From Pigoraptor chileana (lineage: Eukaryota; Opisthokonta; Filasterea): a DNA stretch of 52,985 nucleotides. The notes beneath the pieces are model-generated. The model ran no database searches and had not been told where the DNA came from. It worked only from the letters and a program-made list of their open reading frames with translations. Made by a program: the position numbers and the translations under genes. The stretch is taken from contig CALSCR010003051.1 of assembly GCA_943704495.1 (NCBI GenBank), positions 1 through 52,985 of the forward strand, in the 5' to 3' direction. Shown one piece after another: positions 26,201 through 37,941 of this stretch (position 1 is its first letter; each line of letters starts with the position of its first letter).

Positions 26201-29099
26201 AGCCACCGTCTTTCCTCCTTTGACTCCTGCCAGTGGCGCCGATGCCATTTCATTCGACTGACCTCCGACTACATTTTCGTTGATGGGGAGCACGAGGAGA
26301 CGGCCAAGCACAGAATGAGCCGCCACAAAGGAGAGACAGTCGAACAACGCAACATACAGCCCGCTGTGCCTTTGCATCTCGAGCAGGGAATTATCCTGCG
26401 AGAGAAGACTTTCCGCAATGGGAAGAAATGCCGAGCGCTCGCATGCTGCAAACACCTCCTCCATTGGCTCCGCAGACGATGATGCATCACCCTTTTGGTC
26501 CCCCTTCCCATCGCCGGCACTTCTCATCTGAGACAATAGCGTGCATAGAAGTGATCCCATAGTTGCATTCCTCTCCTTCTGTGCCGTCTTGTACGCCGTC
26601 ACATCCCAGGCCGGTCGTTTGTTGTGGCCGTAGCCAACCCCACGTGACCAATACTCCGTCGATGTCATGCTCTGCTTCTCTGACGCCCCAGAAGTCGGCG
26701 CACTGACTCCCGATCCTCCACCGACCTCTAGATCTGATGCGGATGCGCCAGATGTGAACGTCCTAGTGGCGACGGGTACACCTGTCAACGCCATGTCAGG
26801 TGTGTCAACGTCCATTGCAGCTGCAGTCGACTGCTGCTGTCCCATTGGGCAGCACTCAAATGCGGCGTGGATGCCTGCGGTGGTAGCACACGCTCGCAGT
26901 AACTGTTCCGCTCCGTAGGTGACAGCCAAATTGGCGAGGGTCTGTTCGATGTGCGCGCGTGGATATGCTGCAGCGATTGGCGTACTGATATCGCAACACT
27001 TTGAAACCGCCTTCCCAATTTCGACGAGGTGGTGTGCAAGGAGCGCGGCAGACGTTCCGGCAATACCGAATGGCTGAACTTGCCCCGATGGAGTCAAAGA
27101 ACTCCGTGCCTTCATGTGAGCATCCCAGACGGATGGACGGAGGGCAGAAAAGAGCGTCACCTGCAGGGAGATCGACAATATCAGAACAAATTATGATTGG
27201 AGGCAAACTGGCAGCCCGACCACGGAAAGACAACATAAAGAAATGAATGTGATTAGAATTGCAAAGCAGACTCAACAATAGGACATTCGAGCGGGCATAT
27301 AAGAGGCATACGCCATGGCAGGTCATGCGCGACACACCTCGCTGTATACCGGTGGTGGTAAGATGGGGCAAACCAGCCTAGCTATTGGTGGGAAGCCCGG
27401 CCATGCCTCCGGGGCAAAGACGAGCTCCACAGAGACGCCTCCCACATCTGATCCCAGGCGCGGAGACCGGCGGTGTGCGTTGCTGATGCGCACATCGTAG
27501 CGAACCTGCCATTATACGGTAGACCGTGCGCGTTTCAATGATGTCATGGACTTGAAACAATTTCCATACAGTGCCTATTATACATACGAGACCAATCGAC
27601 ATTTGTGGAGCTGGCTATGGACCCAGCGCCGTCATGACAAGCAATATCAGGCAGCGAAGCCAATGCCCCACTCACCATCCACCTGTAAATATCACCACCG
27701 ACAATCTCAATTTGGTACCCCAGCTGACCCACGCGCGAGGAAATCTCCACAAAGTCGCGCAACAGGCGCCATGATGGTGACGAGCGGAGCAGCTCCTCTT
27801 GACAGGCGATTGACATTGTGCCGACAGAAGCAGTGCCACCGACCGAATGCGTGCGGTTCCCAGCACTACCCACACCGCTGTGCGAATCTCCACTGGAGCA
27901 GCTACTGTCCGTCTCTGTGTTGTTGATAGGATAATGATGGCCATGACAGTTAGTAGGTCTGAGTAAAACTGCTTATGGGATCAGCTGGAAAAGCGCTCAA
28001 AATAAGCAACTTACACATGTCAACAACTATCACGTGGCCTACCCAACAAACAAAGCAGGCTCGATCACAACACAAACATCTCTGCGCCAGCGCACCGTCA
28101 TCCTCGGGTGACAGTGCAACACCCGAATCGATGCGCCGCCGCTTTCTCTTCCCGCCAGCCTTATCGTCACTGTCACGTGCACGGCTTCCCGCGTGCTCGT
28201 GATCATGGGCCCTTCTGGCAGAGGCAGCACGCTGTCGCTCAGCGCGGATGAAGTCTCGATCCTTAGTAGAAAGTACGGGCAACTCTGTCGCATCGAATAC
28301 CTATGAGCAGGAGAGCAACACGAGCATAGTTTGTCGCGCCGGCTCAATAAACAACACAAGACAGCAAAAATTTATGCGTCGAGCGTTGAACGGGAACATA
28401 ATAAGATCAACGTCGCGTCTGACTCACCTCAGTGGACCGCCGTGTAAGAGTGTCAATATGCTGCACATCGAACATGCACTGCAGTTCATCAAGCAGAGTG
28501 CAAAGCCTCGTGTGCTCTCCAATAGCTATCATCCACGTGTTGGCCGCCGATGCCTGTTGGTCGGTGGGGTCGTCTTTGCTCATCTCCTGCACAACATCGA
28601 TGGGACTTGCGGACGGATAGCCTAGGTTTGCCGCACCGGCAGAATAAAGAGAATTTGTGCTCTTTAGAGGTAGCGTCGATCGAGCAAGCACATTCAAAAT
28701 ACGGAAGCTGCAGGCACATTGTCATGCCACTGAAGACATTCTCGATCAGAGTGGCACACCACACAATCGACTCCGCCAATCTGAACTCAGTACACGGCAA
28801 GGTATGCAACAAAGCGAAACAAAAACGACATCAAAGAAACAACCGTGAAATAAAACCAAAAACTCACCAGGAGACAACCTGAGCGTAAACTTTTCGCTTC
28901 CGCACTGCATCGAGAGCACGACGCGAATACCGCCTGCTGACTTCGGGCTCCCCTCGCCTCCCGTCCGTGTCGTCACTCCCGAACAAATTATTTCCGTCAC
29001 CGGCAGTTGCAACGGAAAGCGAGCACCAATCGATGCATGCATCCATCCTTCTCTCCACTGTACATACTCGCGTTCGAGAGATCGTATGGTGCTCCCCAT
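23245..29099 (-). CDS. BIRC6-type ubiquitin-conjugating enzyme with a second UBC-like fold
   Basis: Thirteen exons join in phase: 29099-28879, 28780-28692, 28621-28428, 28300-28096, 27914-27676, 27505-27338, 27160-26062, 25804-25242, 24872-24721, 24437-24292, 24108-24041, 23680-23588, 23415-23245; 1,135 aa. The C-terminal UBC closely follows BIRC6/BRUCE: '[16 protein letters not shown]', '[18 protein letters not shown]' with catalytic C982, '[16 protein letters not shown]', 'QCREWLADA'. Upstream, residues 285-372 look like another UBC fold ('[10 protein letters not shown]', '[19 protein letters not shown]') without a visible catalytic Cys. The middle matches the helical region before the BIRC6 UBC ('[19 protein letters not shown]'). 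No BIR repeat is seen. The exon 12 donor is GC. The start and exon 1-3 junctions are the least certain; an upstream exon ending before 29157 is possible. Function: E2, perhaps E2/E3, ubiquitin transfer in the cytosol. Confidence 0.85.
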
Positions 29100-30974
29100 T
29101 GTGAACTTGCCGCCGAGTGGGGCCAGGCAGTTGGGCGTAGACACTTGTCGAACTGTGGATCCCACGGCCAATTAGTGGGACTTTGGGATCCACTCGGCCA
29201 AGTGGATGCCGGTGAACCTCTCTCTGTCTGAACTGTACCAAACAAATAGCAGTGCGCTTGTGGATTCTCGCGAAAAATACTTTCGGGACAGTTTCACGCT
29301 TGCACCACGCACGCCGCCCAGACACTGACGCACGAACCCTCATCTGCGCACGTTTACGTGCAACAACAATTTCGTTCCAAGTGAGTTTACGCAAACACAA
29401 CCCATCAAGACAGAGACAATCAGACTGAGACTGAAAGAGGCTGATCGGAGTTTCGAAGACACAGAAATTTCATCAAAAAATATGAGGCCACCAGTTGCCC
29501 AAGTACGTGATGGACACGCCAAAAAAAACACTCACACAAAAATTAAAAACCGTCACTTCAGTTTCCTCACAACACCGCCCGCAGTCCAATAATCACGAAA
29601 GACGAATAACAACAACTTAAAAAATAGCAACAGATCGGCTGTTTTGAGAGTGGTTTGGCGCGATTTCGTTACTGGGTGAACACCGTAAAACTCCGGTTCG
29701 ATTCAGTTAATCACACACTGAGTTGAAATGGTCAATAACTACAACAATTGAACGCATCAGCCAACATAACACACATATTATTCAAAGAGGGAGGCCGAAA
29801 CGGGCGCGTGCGAATTCTGCAGAAAAGAAAGAAAGAAATGAGAGAGACAGCGAAAGATGGAGAAGCAAGGGGAAGACGAAAAACAACGTCACGACGTTGT
29901 GTCAGTGTTTTTGTGGAGCAATGCCCTTTCGGCCAATCAGAAAGTATTAAAACGCTGACGTCATGTATTTTTGACCAATCGCATTGCACGCATACGTGGC
30001 CAAGGCGTGGCCTGACGGCACAAAGGGGTTACTGCAAGTTACAGAGACACATTACACAAGATGTGGCGATTACACCAAAAGCAACTTCGATTTCGCTGGC
30101 CCGGCACTGATAAGCGGTCACCAACGGACGGTCATTGTCAGTTCTGAACGTGTCTGAACGTGTAGATCTACTGAGCGAGAGCTAACTGAGCCCACTTTCT
30201 CCAACACAGGTGAATTATCCTCATCGGCCGACGGTACTGACCCGGTATCTATATCCATCTAGTTAGGTATCTAGGTAATGTATTCAATATACACGAGGCC
30301 ACCGTGTGTGTTGGCGGCCGGTCAGTGAGCGCGTAGAGCCCGATTTGCAAATGAAGATGAGCGTCACAACGAAACTCATCACACAAATTTGAGTCTTCGA
30401 TACGAAGGAACTGGCCCTGAATACCAAAACGATCACTTGAGACGGACTGGCAAGTGAAACTCTTTATTCAGTATAGACGTCTGGCAGTGACAGGACTGGC
30501 AGTAACTCTTGATCAGCAAAAAGGTGTCACCAAAGGCTCTACCGGCCAAATGGCAATTATGTTAAGCTTAATAATGCGCAAATAAAAAAACTATGCGCCT
30601 GGCAATTGGTAAGGCTCTGGCTATCGGCGGCCAGACTCAGTCGGACAGTTGGGGATATACTGATTGGATTCTGACTAACTGGACTCATTAAGTGAGTGGG
30701 CTACTGCAGCCGCCGACCTATCTCTTAGTCGAATCTTTTATTGAGAATAAAGTCCGAGCCCATGCATCGGCGCTGCGACAAGTCTGTACTGCGTGCGGGG
30801 CGGTGGGGTACCGGGAAGGCGTCCCAGTAAATAAATCCAAAAATAAGTGTTCTAAACATAGCCAGTTCCAACCCCCCGCTCATAACTTGAGCCCGGTCCA
30901 ACATCACAAGGTGTGATGCTGTGAAAGATGCCACTTGAAGATTATGGCAACAGCAACGCCATGCACAATATAGA
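29100..30974. other. Divergent intergenic region E2 gene/ASNSD1
   Basis: About 1.9 kb. Purine-rich at 29800-29880; a CCAAT/CRE/CCAAT cluster at 29933-29979; no reading frame with convincing protein signal. It may hide a first non-coding exon of either gene. Confidence 0.5.
29933..29979. promoter_or_regulatory. CCAAT-CRE-CCAAT cluster
   Basis: CCAAT at 29933-29937, a perfect CRE TGACGTCA at 29956-29963 and CCAAT at 29975-29979, all within 47 bp and evenly spaced. Resembles NF-Y plus CREB/ATF promoters of animals. It is about 0.8 kb before the E2 start and 1 kb before ASNSD1. Confidence 0.45.
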
Positions 30975-33900
30975 ATGTGCGGGATTCTCTTCTGCGCACC
31001 TGGTTGCAGGCCTGGGGCGTGTGCTGTGCGGGCTCTTCAGGATGCCTTCCCACTCGTCGCCCGCCGAGGTACGCTAGCGTGTGTATTGGTTGCTGTTTCT
31101 GAGATATTGTGCACGCCCCCCTGAACGTACACTGACGCATTTAAGTGCATCTTTATTAGCCTTCCAGGAGTATCTAATTATATTTCTTGCGATAACTTTT
31201 GATATTCGCGCGCATGGTGTGTGTATTAGGCCCTGATTACTTTGGCGTTGTCAGCGGCGAGGGCCAGTCGTGGGCGTGTGCATCTTCCGTCCTGCACCTG
31301 AGGGGCGACAAAGTAACTCCGCAACCGATCGTTGACGTCGACGGAAACGCACTTCAGTGGAACGGAGAGATATTCGGAGGATTGGAAGTGAGTGTGGATG
31401 GCTTGCAAATGACTTAGCGTGCTGTGGTTTGTTCCCACGGACAGAATCTCACGGCGAGTGAAGTGGATTATTCTCAGTCGCATGAATGTAGTAGGGCTGG
31501 AGGAGCGGTTTACAAGAGTAGGACGTTTCTCTTTCCGCTTGCAAAGAAATGTTGCATTCAGTACCACATGCTGAGAGAGCATAATTGGATTCATTTTCAG
31601 TGCCTTAGAGATCCACAACGTGCTACAACGCGCTAAAGAACAGAGCGAAAGAAACGGAGAGAGTAGAGACTATTTTGTGTGTGATCTGAGCAAGCTTTGT
31701 AATGTCTCTGGCTATGTGCACAGGTCGCTATTAATGAGAACGATGGCCTATCGCTCTCGAAAGCCCTCACTGATGCGCTCTCGAACACTGGAACGGCGTC
31801 TTGGATTAGAGAGGAAGTTGCACTAAGGAATGCCATGGAAAAGATCGAGGGCCCATATGCTTTTGTATATATGCGGGTGAGTCTGACGTGTGCTATCTAT
31901 TCACGCAATTCTGCTTCACCACCAGTGTTTTTGTTTTAGCGCTATTGTGTTTTTTAATTGTGTGCAATCTCGAGGACCGGCTGATTGATGTCACTTCATA
32001 ACCAAAACGCTCCCAGAAATCGTCGAATCGGGTGTACTTTGGGCGTGATCCATACGGACGTAGAAGCCTATTGTGGCGACGCCCCGTGGCGCAACTGCCC
32101 TTTCTCACAATTGCTTCAGTCGCTCCCTCGACTGCACCGGCATCCCACGACAATAGCGTGACGATGGCACGTTACACCACTTCTGACCTCCATTGTACTG
32201 CCGACACGGCCGATTCAAATGCACGTTGTTGCTTGTGCGGGTCCTCAAACGAATACACGCACAAAGACAGCCAAACCGACTGGCCGCCGTGGGAGGAGAT
32301 TCCCGCGGATGGATTGCGGTGGGTGCAGCTGTCGCCAACAGAAGGAGCGGGAATGGGCGACACGGCTGCCATCGATGCCGATGCAATGATGCGTGGAATG
32401 GGCTGGATCGCATGGAACCGACCTATTGGCAGCGGATTTTGCCTGGACGGAGCACGCGTCCCGGATGCACCGGATGTGCGGATTGACGACTGTGTTCGCC
32501 AGTTCCATTCTGTGTTGATGGACGCCGTCCGCCGCCGAGTGGAGTCAATCCCGCCGCTCCCGCCGTGCCCACACAGTGCGTATGCGTGTGATGTCAAGCG
32601 ACATGTGCCTCCGGGAACCTCTTCTCAGCAGCAAGTGGAGCGCTCTCCTCAATCGCATGATTCGCCCGGTTCCACACGGCCTTACATGCAGACCAATGCG
32701 GATGCGTCGACGTTGCCACCCACGCGTGTGGGCGTGCTCTTCTCTGGAGGGATTGACTGCACTGTGCTTGCCTCAATGATTGATCGCTGTCTCCCGCCTG
32801 GTGAACCCATCGATCTGATAAATGTCGCGTTTGAAAATTCAAACTCGCGAGGTGCTCCAACTGTTGTGGCGCCGGTGGTCGTCGATGGGAGCAGGCAAAA
32901 GACAGCGCAAACAACAGCAACAACAGCAATGACAACAGCGGCAGTGGAAATGACATCTTCATCCGCTTCAACTACGTTACCGCGCGAAACTTGGAGTTCA
33001 AAAAAGAAAAAGGGAACAGAAAAGGTTGGCCAGAAGGCCAGCGCCACCGCCGGACAGGACCCGGATGACCCCTCTCCTCACGTGACAGATGCCGACCCGT
33101 ATGCTGTTCCCGATCGGCTGTCTGGCATGTCGAGTGCGCGTGTGCTGGCATCGACCAGCGTATCGCGTCGGGAGTTTCGTCTTGTGTGTGTGGATGTATC
33201 GCGCTCAATGCTCGATGCCCACAGGGAGCACATTCTGGACCTGCTGTATCCACTCGACACGGTGCGTGTGTGGTTGTGAATAAGGGACCGATTTTGAAGA
33301 CCGTGATCGAGCCTGTCATACACCTTTTTGTCTCTCCCGCTCCTTTATATCTGTATAGGTTTGCTCAAACGGCCAATTTTTTGAACCTAATTTTTGCGCC
33401 CCATGCCGATTGTCAGGTGATGGACTTCAGCATAGCTGCGGCCATCTGGTTTGCAGCACGTGGTGAGGGAAGTGCGACTGTTTTTCAATCGGTTGCGGAT
33501 TCCGCGGATGCTGCAGAATGCGTCCCTTCTGAGCCAATCGTGTCGGCATCCGGTGCTGTGTCGTACACGTCGGGGGCACGAGTGCTCATACTCGGCATGG
33601 GCGCAGATGAGCAGCTTGGCGGGTATGGACGACACCGAACGCGTTTTGCCGAGGATGGAGTTGCGTGGGTATTCTTACAAGTATTCTTACAAGTACTCTC
33701 ACAAGTTTTCTGAATTTCGTTGTTGACAGAGTGTGCGGCATGTGCACAAGTAGCACATGTAAGCGGCTCGAGCGAAATGGGGCGCCGTTCCCCATCTGAG
33801 AACGAAAGCGAAATGGAATTGTATATGGACTTCTGCGATCTGATACCCACCCTTACCCTCCCTCTATTCCCTTTTCTCCCCCTAAATTGAACGCACATAC

Positions 33901-34308
33901 ATTAAATGCACGTGCATGCGCATTAATTTCATACAAAACAGGGGTCTTGCTCAGGAGATGCACATGCAGTTGTGCCGCATTCCCAAGCGCAACCTCGGTA
34001 GGGACGATCGATGCATTTCAGACTGCGGAAAGGAGGCGCGGTATCCGTTTCTCGACGAGCATGTGACGTCCTTCTTGTCGTCACTTCCGGCAGACGTCAA
34101 GGCGGATATGACGCAGCCGCGGGGAGTCGGTGACAAGCAAATTCTGCGTCTGGTGGCTAAGCAAGAGCTCGGCCTGCCTCGCGAATGCTGGGCACTCGCC
34201 AAGCGGGCCATCCAATTTGGCTCAAGGAGTGCCAAAATGGACTCAAAGGGAGAAAAGGGCTGCGACCGACTAAAGAGTGCGGCTGCCGGATCACGTGATG
34301 ACGAGTGA
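30975..34308 (+). CDS. ASNSD1: ASNSD1, asparagine synthetase domain-containing protein 1
   Basis: Asparagine-synthetase-like protein of unknown in vivo reaction. Six exons, 30975-31068, 31230-31387, 31724-31876, 32017-33261, 33417-33664 and 33942-34308, join in phase to 754 aa (human about 640). Exon 1 begins '[10 protein letters not shown]', so the glutaminase nucleophile Cys2 is present. Then '[12 protein letters not shown]', '[10 protein letters not shown]', '[15 protein letters not shown]', the ATP-pyrophosphatase loop '[15 protein letters not shown]' (S378-D382), '[19 protein letters not shown]', '[20 protein letters not shown]', '[13 protein letters not shown]'. Exon 4 has long low-complexity inserts, which explains the extra length. 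The exon 5 donor (TTGC/GTGGGT) was chosen because it alone keeps the family alignment 'DGVAGLAQEM'. Confidence 0.95.
33669..33704 (+). repeat. 12-bp tandem repeat just after the exon 5 donor of ASNSD1
   Basis: Three units of GTATTCTTACAA (third GTACTCTCACAA), starting 4 bp into intron 5. Each unit begins with GT and so could act as a decoy donor; all three would put the next exon out of frame. Confidence 0.75.
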
Positions 34309-35003
34309 CCATGAGCGACGTGTGCTGTTGAGGTCAATTGTCGGACTCTATACGCCTGTGCGTCTCGGTTGAAAGAGAAAGGATGGCAATCAAGAATGCT
34401 GAGTCCCCCTCTTGAAAGGAAAAAGCACGCAAAATGACCATTCGTGCCTCTTTTGCCGCGCCCGCCAAATGGTATTTTGGATGCGACCGCGCATTGCGGG
34501 CGTCGGGTGCGATGCGATAAGTATTACACCATTGGTGGGGAAATTAGCAGTACTCACATGCCGTTTCGCGCCTCCTACGACGACTCATTCCAAAGCAGCG
34601 CCGACCGTGCCTAATGACGTCAGACGTGCTCCCTTGTTTGCTCCACTTCTTACGCAACGAAGCGTCGCTACTCCATCGGGACTGTGGCTACCATCACGTG
34701 CCTTCCTTGATTGTGCTCAGCGGCAGCATGTGGCGGCAACACGGCACTGGTTGTGCGGGCGTGCGTTTACTTACGTTTGTCGCACCGGATCAAATCATGT
34801 TATCACTCTGAAGGCTCTTCCCACTGAATACTGGCCGTCGTTACATTTTTCACGCTACGAGTATGTTTTGAGTTTATTTATATATGTACCTATCTCCGTT
34901 GGGAGTCTGCTGCACAGGTGCGCAACTGGCTCGCATGCAAACTATTTTCTTCAGTAGAAAGAAAGAAAGCGACCATGTGACCTTAGGACCAGACCGGCGC
35001 TTC
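34309..35003. other. Convergent 3' flanks of ASNSD1 and the acidic protein gene
   Basis: About 700 bp; no recognisable gene or repeat. Contains one CRE-like TGACGTCA near 34615. Confidence 0.55.
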
Positions 35004-37130
35004 TCATTGGTTGCCCCGTCGGCCAATCGCATTGAGGAAGAAGCGAATCCATTTTGCCCGTGCGATACCCGGCGAGTGCGCTCGGCGCTCCATTGCGTCC
35101 GGATCACCGCCCTTCGACAACGTCTCTGCCAGGGCGATTGCAACAAAGAAGGATTCGTCGCAGCTGTCAACCGCTGTCACTTCCGCACGCTCACACGGCG
35201 CGAGTGGCCACCTGCCAAATGACGTCATGCTCGTTGTCGACATGTGTGCACCGGCAGCTGCGAGTCGCTTGCGGGCACGGATCACCGCCGCCGCATCTGC
35301 GGAGGGGCTAGGCGTCCACAGTGTCGTGCACGAAGTGGACATGTCAAGGCGAAGAAGTTGCCAGTGACCCGCCTCCTGTATGACAACGGAGAGGGAGTCT
35401 CCTTTCTGGTGCGGCAGGCCCACAATTCGACCGTGCACCAAGCCCAGCACGCGCTCGGGGCATCCGGGGTGTTTGATGGCAGTCCCGCGCGCGTTCTTGT
35501 CGGCGTGGGCGATGATGCACTCGGCGGCAGCACCCGCCATGCCTCCCTCCCCGTGGACCCGCAACATGGAGAGAACGTGTGTCGTCATCAATCCGAGACA
35601 GGAGGATTTCTTCAACAGCACGGCGTGCGGTGCCTCATGCGCTGCAATTGCCTTCACCTCTGCCGTCGTCTTCGAGTCGAGACCACTCGCTTTGCACGCG
35701 CGAGCCACAGACGCCATCTTGTCATTGTACCCCAGCACATCGTCATTGAACCGGATAAGGGCCTGCACGTCGCGCACCGACAGCTGGAACGCCTCATCAA
35801 AGCCTTTAACGGCGAATGAGAGCCCCCAAATGCCTTTTTTGGCTGCTTGTTGAATGAGGTCCACCGCCCTCGCGATTGTAAGCTTATCAAAGCTCACAAT
35901 GCGTCGTGCATCCGCGCAACTCGGCCTCAGCGACGGCTTTGTTTTCAACTCTGTTATCTTGCCATAGACCCCCCGAAACTTCTCGCGCCTTCTGTACGCG
36001 ACCCACGCGTCGCGCACCACCTCGGGCGGCGTGGTCTCGGTGTAGCTGCGGAGGGCAGCCTCGAGTTGTCCCTCACCTTCGAATCGGCAGAGCGGCCGAG
36101 GAAGCACAAAGTACTCGTCGTCGGCAGCCGCAACCGCACCGACTGTGGAACGACCACTGTGGGTGTCTCCATCATCTGTCCTCGCACGATTGTGCGCGCG
36201 ACTGCGACGGGTCGGCGGTGTGGGCGCATAGTCGGATTCGCAAGGTTCACTCTCGTCGTCGTCGGTGCTGTCGTGCGTGCTAACGTCTCCCTCATCCGCG
36301 CCGTATTCACTCTCGTCGCCGCCGTCGTCAGTGCTCCCGTCACGTGCTGTAGACTCGGACCCGTCGCATGTCTCGCGCTCATCGCAATCGCCGGCAGGAA
36401 GATCGTGTGCACGCGCGCTGTGCTCGGTGCTTTTCACGTGAGTGGATTGCTGGGGTGTATCCTCTCCCTGCCCCTGCGATTCTATGCCGTGTCCTTGGGC
36501 CCCTGCGCCGGAATCATGCACCGCAGACGACCTTGGAGTCAATTCCAAGAGACCATGCCGTGTTTGCTTGTCACTTGGTTCGTGGGAACGAGCGCTGTTA
36601 CTGCGCTCGTAACGCGTAGTGGGTGAAGTCGAGCTGTCATTTACGTTGTCGACGGTGTCGTGAGGCATGAACTCGCGGGGTGCGAATGTTGGAAAGTGCA
36701 ATGACGGCATATCAACAATGCCCTTGTCCAAGGATGCAATTGATGTGTCAATGTTTTCGCAGATGATGATGCTGCGCTGCGACTCACACTGGTCATTTGC
36801 CACCGCCGAATACACTGGCAACTTTCGGCGCTTCTTTGGCGGGAAGACTGCGCCCATCCCGCCGTGTTCATCACCAACACAGTTTTCAGATGACTCAAGA
36901 TCCGAAAAAGGACGCTTTCCTGCACGCTTGCGCTCCTCGTTTATCAATAGAAGCAGGCTCTTGACCGAGGCCAAGTCCTTTGTGAGCTTCTCAACGCGTT
37001 GGGCAAGATATGCATACAGCGAGCTCTCAGTCACATCCGCGTCGGATCCAGCGCAGAATGTATCCATTGTCTCGGTAAACAATTCGCTCGCATTGATTGC
37101 TTCAAAGTGAGTCTTATATACTAGAGACAT
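35004..37130 (-). CDS. Intronless acidic protein of unknown function, possible Ulp1/C48-like C-terminus
   Basis: One uninterrupted 708-aa frame; not recognised as a known family. From the N-terminus: a helical stretch around 35-70 ('YLAQRVEKLTKDLASVKSLL'), a basic 'PPKKRRKLP' that could be a nuclear localisation signal, a long Asp/Glu/Ser/His-rich disordered region (about 150-320), then a globular part from about 330. The C-terminal third has 'SVVIQEAGHWQLLRLDM' and, further on, 'AVDSCDESFFVAIALAETL', which together recall the His-Trp and Asp-Cys motifs of Ulp1-type cysteine proteases, but the usual Gln before the Cys is not evident. The ATG at 37130 opens the frame. Lack of introns in an intron-rich neighbourhood suggests retroposition or recent arrival. 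A nuclear role is only a guess. Confidence 0.7.
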   Translation of the reverse strand: MSLVYKTHFEAINASELFTETMDTFCAGSDADVTESSLYAYLAQRVEKLTKDLASVKSLLLLINEERKRAGKRPFSDLESSENCVGDEHGGMGAVFPPKKRRKLPVYSAVANDQCESQRSIIICENIDTSIASLDKGIVDMPSLHFPTFAPREFMPHDTVDNVNDSSTSPTTRYERSNSARSHEPSDKQTRHGLLELTPRSSAVHDSGAGAQGHGIESQGQGEDTPQQSTHVKSTEHSARAHDLPAGDCDERETCDGSESTARDGSTDDGGDESEYGADEGDVSTHDSTDDDESEPCESDYAPTPPTRRSRAHNRARTDDGDTHSGRSTVGAVAAADDEYFVLPRPLCRFEGEGQLEAALRSYTETTPPEVVRDAWVAYRRREKFRGVYGKITELKTKPSLRPSCADARRIVSFDKLTIARAVDLIQQAAKKGIWGLSFAVKGFDEAFQLSVRDVQALIRFNDDVLGYNDKMASVARACKASGLDSKTTAEVKAIAAHEAPHAVLLKKSSCLGLMTTHVLSMLRVHGEGGMAGAAAECIIAHADKNARGTAIKHPGCPERVLGLVHGRIVGLPHQKGDSLSVVIQEAGHWQLLRLDMSTSCTTLWTPSPSADAAAVIRARKRLAAAGAHMSTTSMTSFGRWPLAPCERAEVTAVDSCDESFFVAIALAETLSKGGDPDAMERRAHSPGIARAKWIRFFLNAIGRRGNQ

Positions 37131-37941
37131 GCCGGTGGTGAAGGCGATGCCCGCTGTAACGGTGTCGACTCAAATGTCTAAAGCAAACCGAGTGTAAAGT
37201 GTGCCCACGCTAGCGACTCCGATGCGATGAAATCGTATTTTCAGTCAAAAGCAAATCCATTGAGTGTAATACAGACCCCTACGAAAGGGCTTAGGAGATC
37301 GAAAGGTTGGAGAGAGAAAGATTACTCTTGCGGAGTGGAGAAGCGAACCTGATTGCAGACAATGCAAACTGTGACGGTCAAAGTTGTAACAACCCGGATG
37401 TGGTGGTGGTGAAACACTTGGTGGGGTGTATCCACTTGACCCATCCGCGCATCACATTCGGGACAGCATCCTCGGGTAAGTAACCGGCGCACCAGTCTCT
37501 ACATCAAACGGCGGGCTGAAGAGTCAGGTTGAATCTACCCGATTGCTTAGCCGTACAAAGCCCGTCTTCTGTGGTTATAGGAGAGGAGTTCCTACACGGA
37601 CAGTGCATGAATTGGCAGCAGAATTGTTCGAAACAGAACAGTATTTTTTCCATTTTCCGTTGAATCTCATGTTGCAGTTTGAAACATGATGTGAAATTAT
37701 TTTTTTTGGTTTTTTGCTTTGCTTTATGGCGAGACTCTTTGCTGAGGCTATCTATTTGTGTGCTATCTATTTGTGTGTTGATAGAGGTCGCGCTTCTCAA
37801 CGCGGGCAAGAAGCAACACAAACCACCGTAAGAGTGGCACGCACAAATTAGCACAAACATAATGGACAATCAAAAACACAAACACAAACACACGAGCTAG
37901 AGAATATGGGCCACGGCACAGCATATGGAGAAGGATGGGGA
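37131..37941. other. Intergenic: promoter of acidic protein gene and 3' flank of kelch gene
   Basis: About 800 bp, both neighbours on the minus strand. No feature recognised. Confidence 0.5.

Noticed and set aside
28746-29400. Additional exon of the E2 gene at 29200-29400 in another frame
   Set aside because: The frame joins by a plausible acceptor at 29157 only with an unproven donor, and its composition is unlike a conserved domain; left out of the model.
30692-30916. Plus-strand 74-codon frame before ASNSD1
   Set aside because: No protein signal; ASNSD1 clearly starts with MCGI at 30975.
35847-36626. 259-codon plus-strand frame opposite the acidic gene
   Set aside because: Antisense shadow; composition follows the complement of the acidic coding sequence and it has no family signal.
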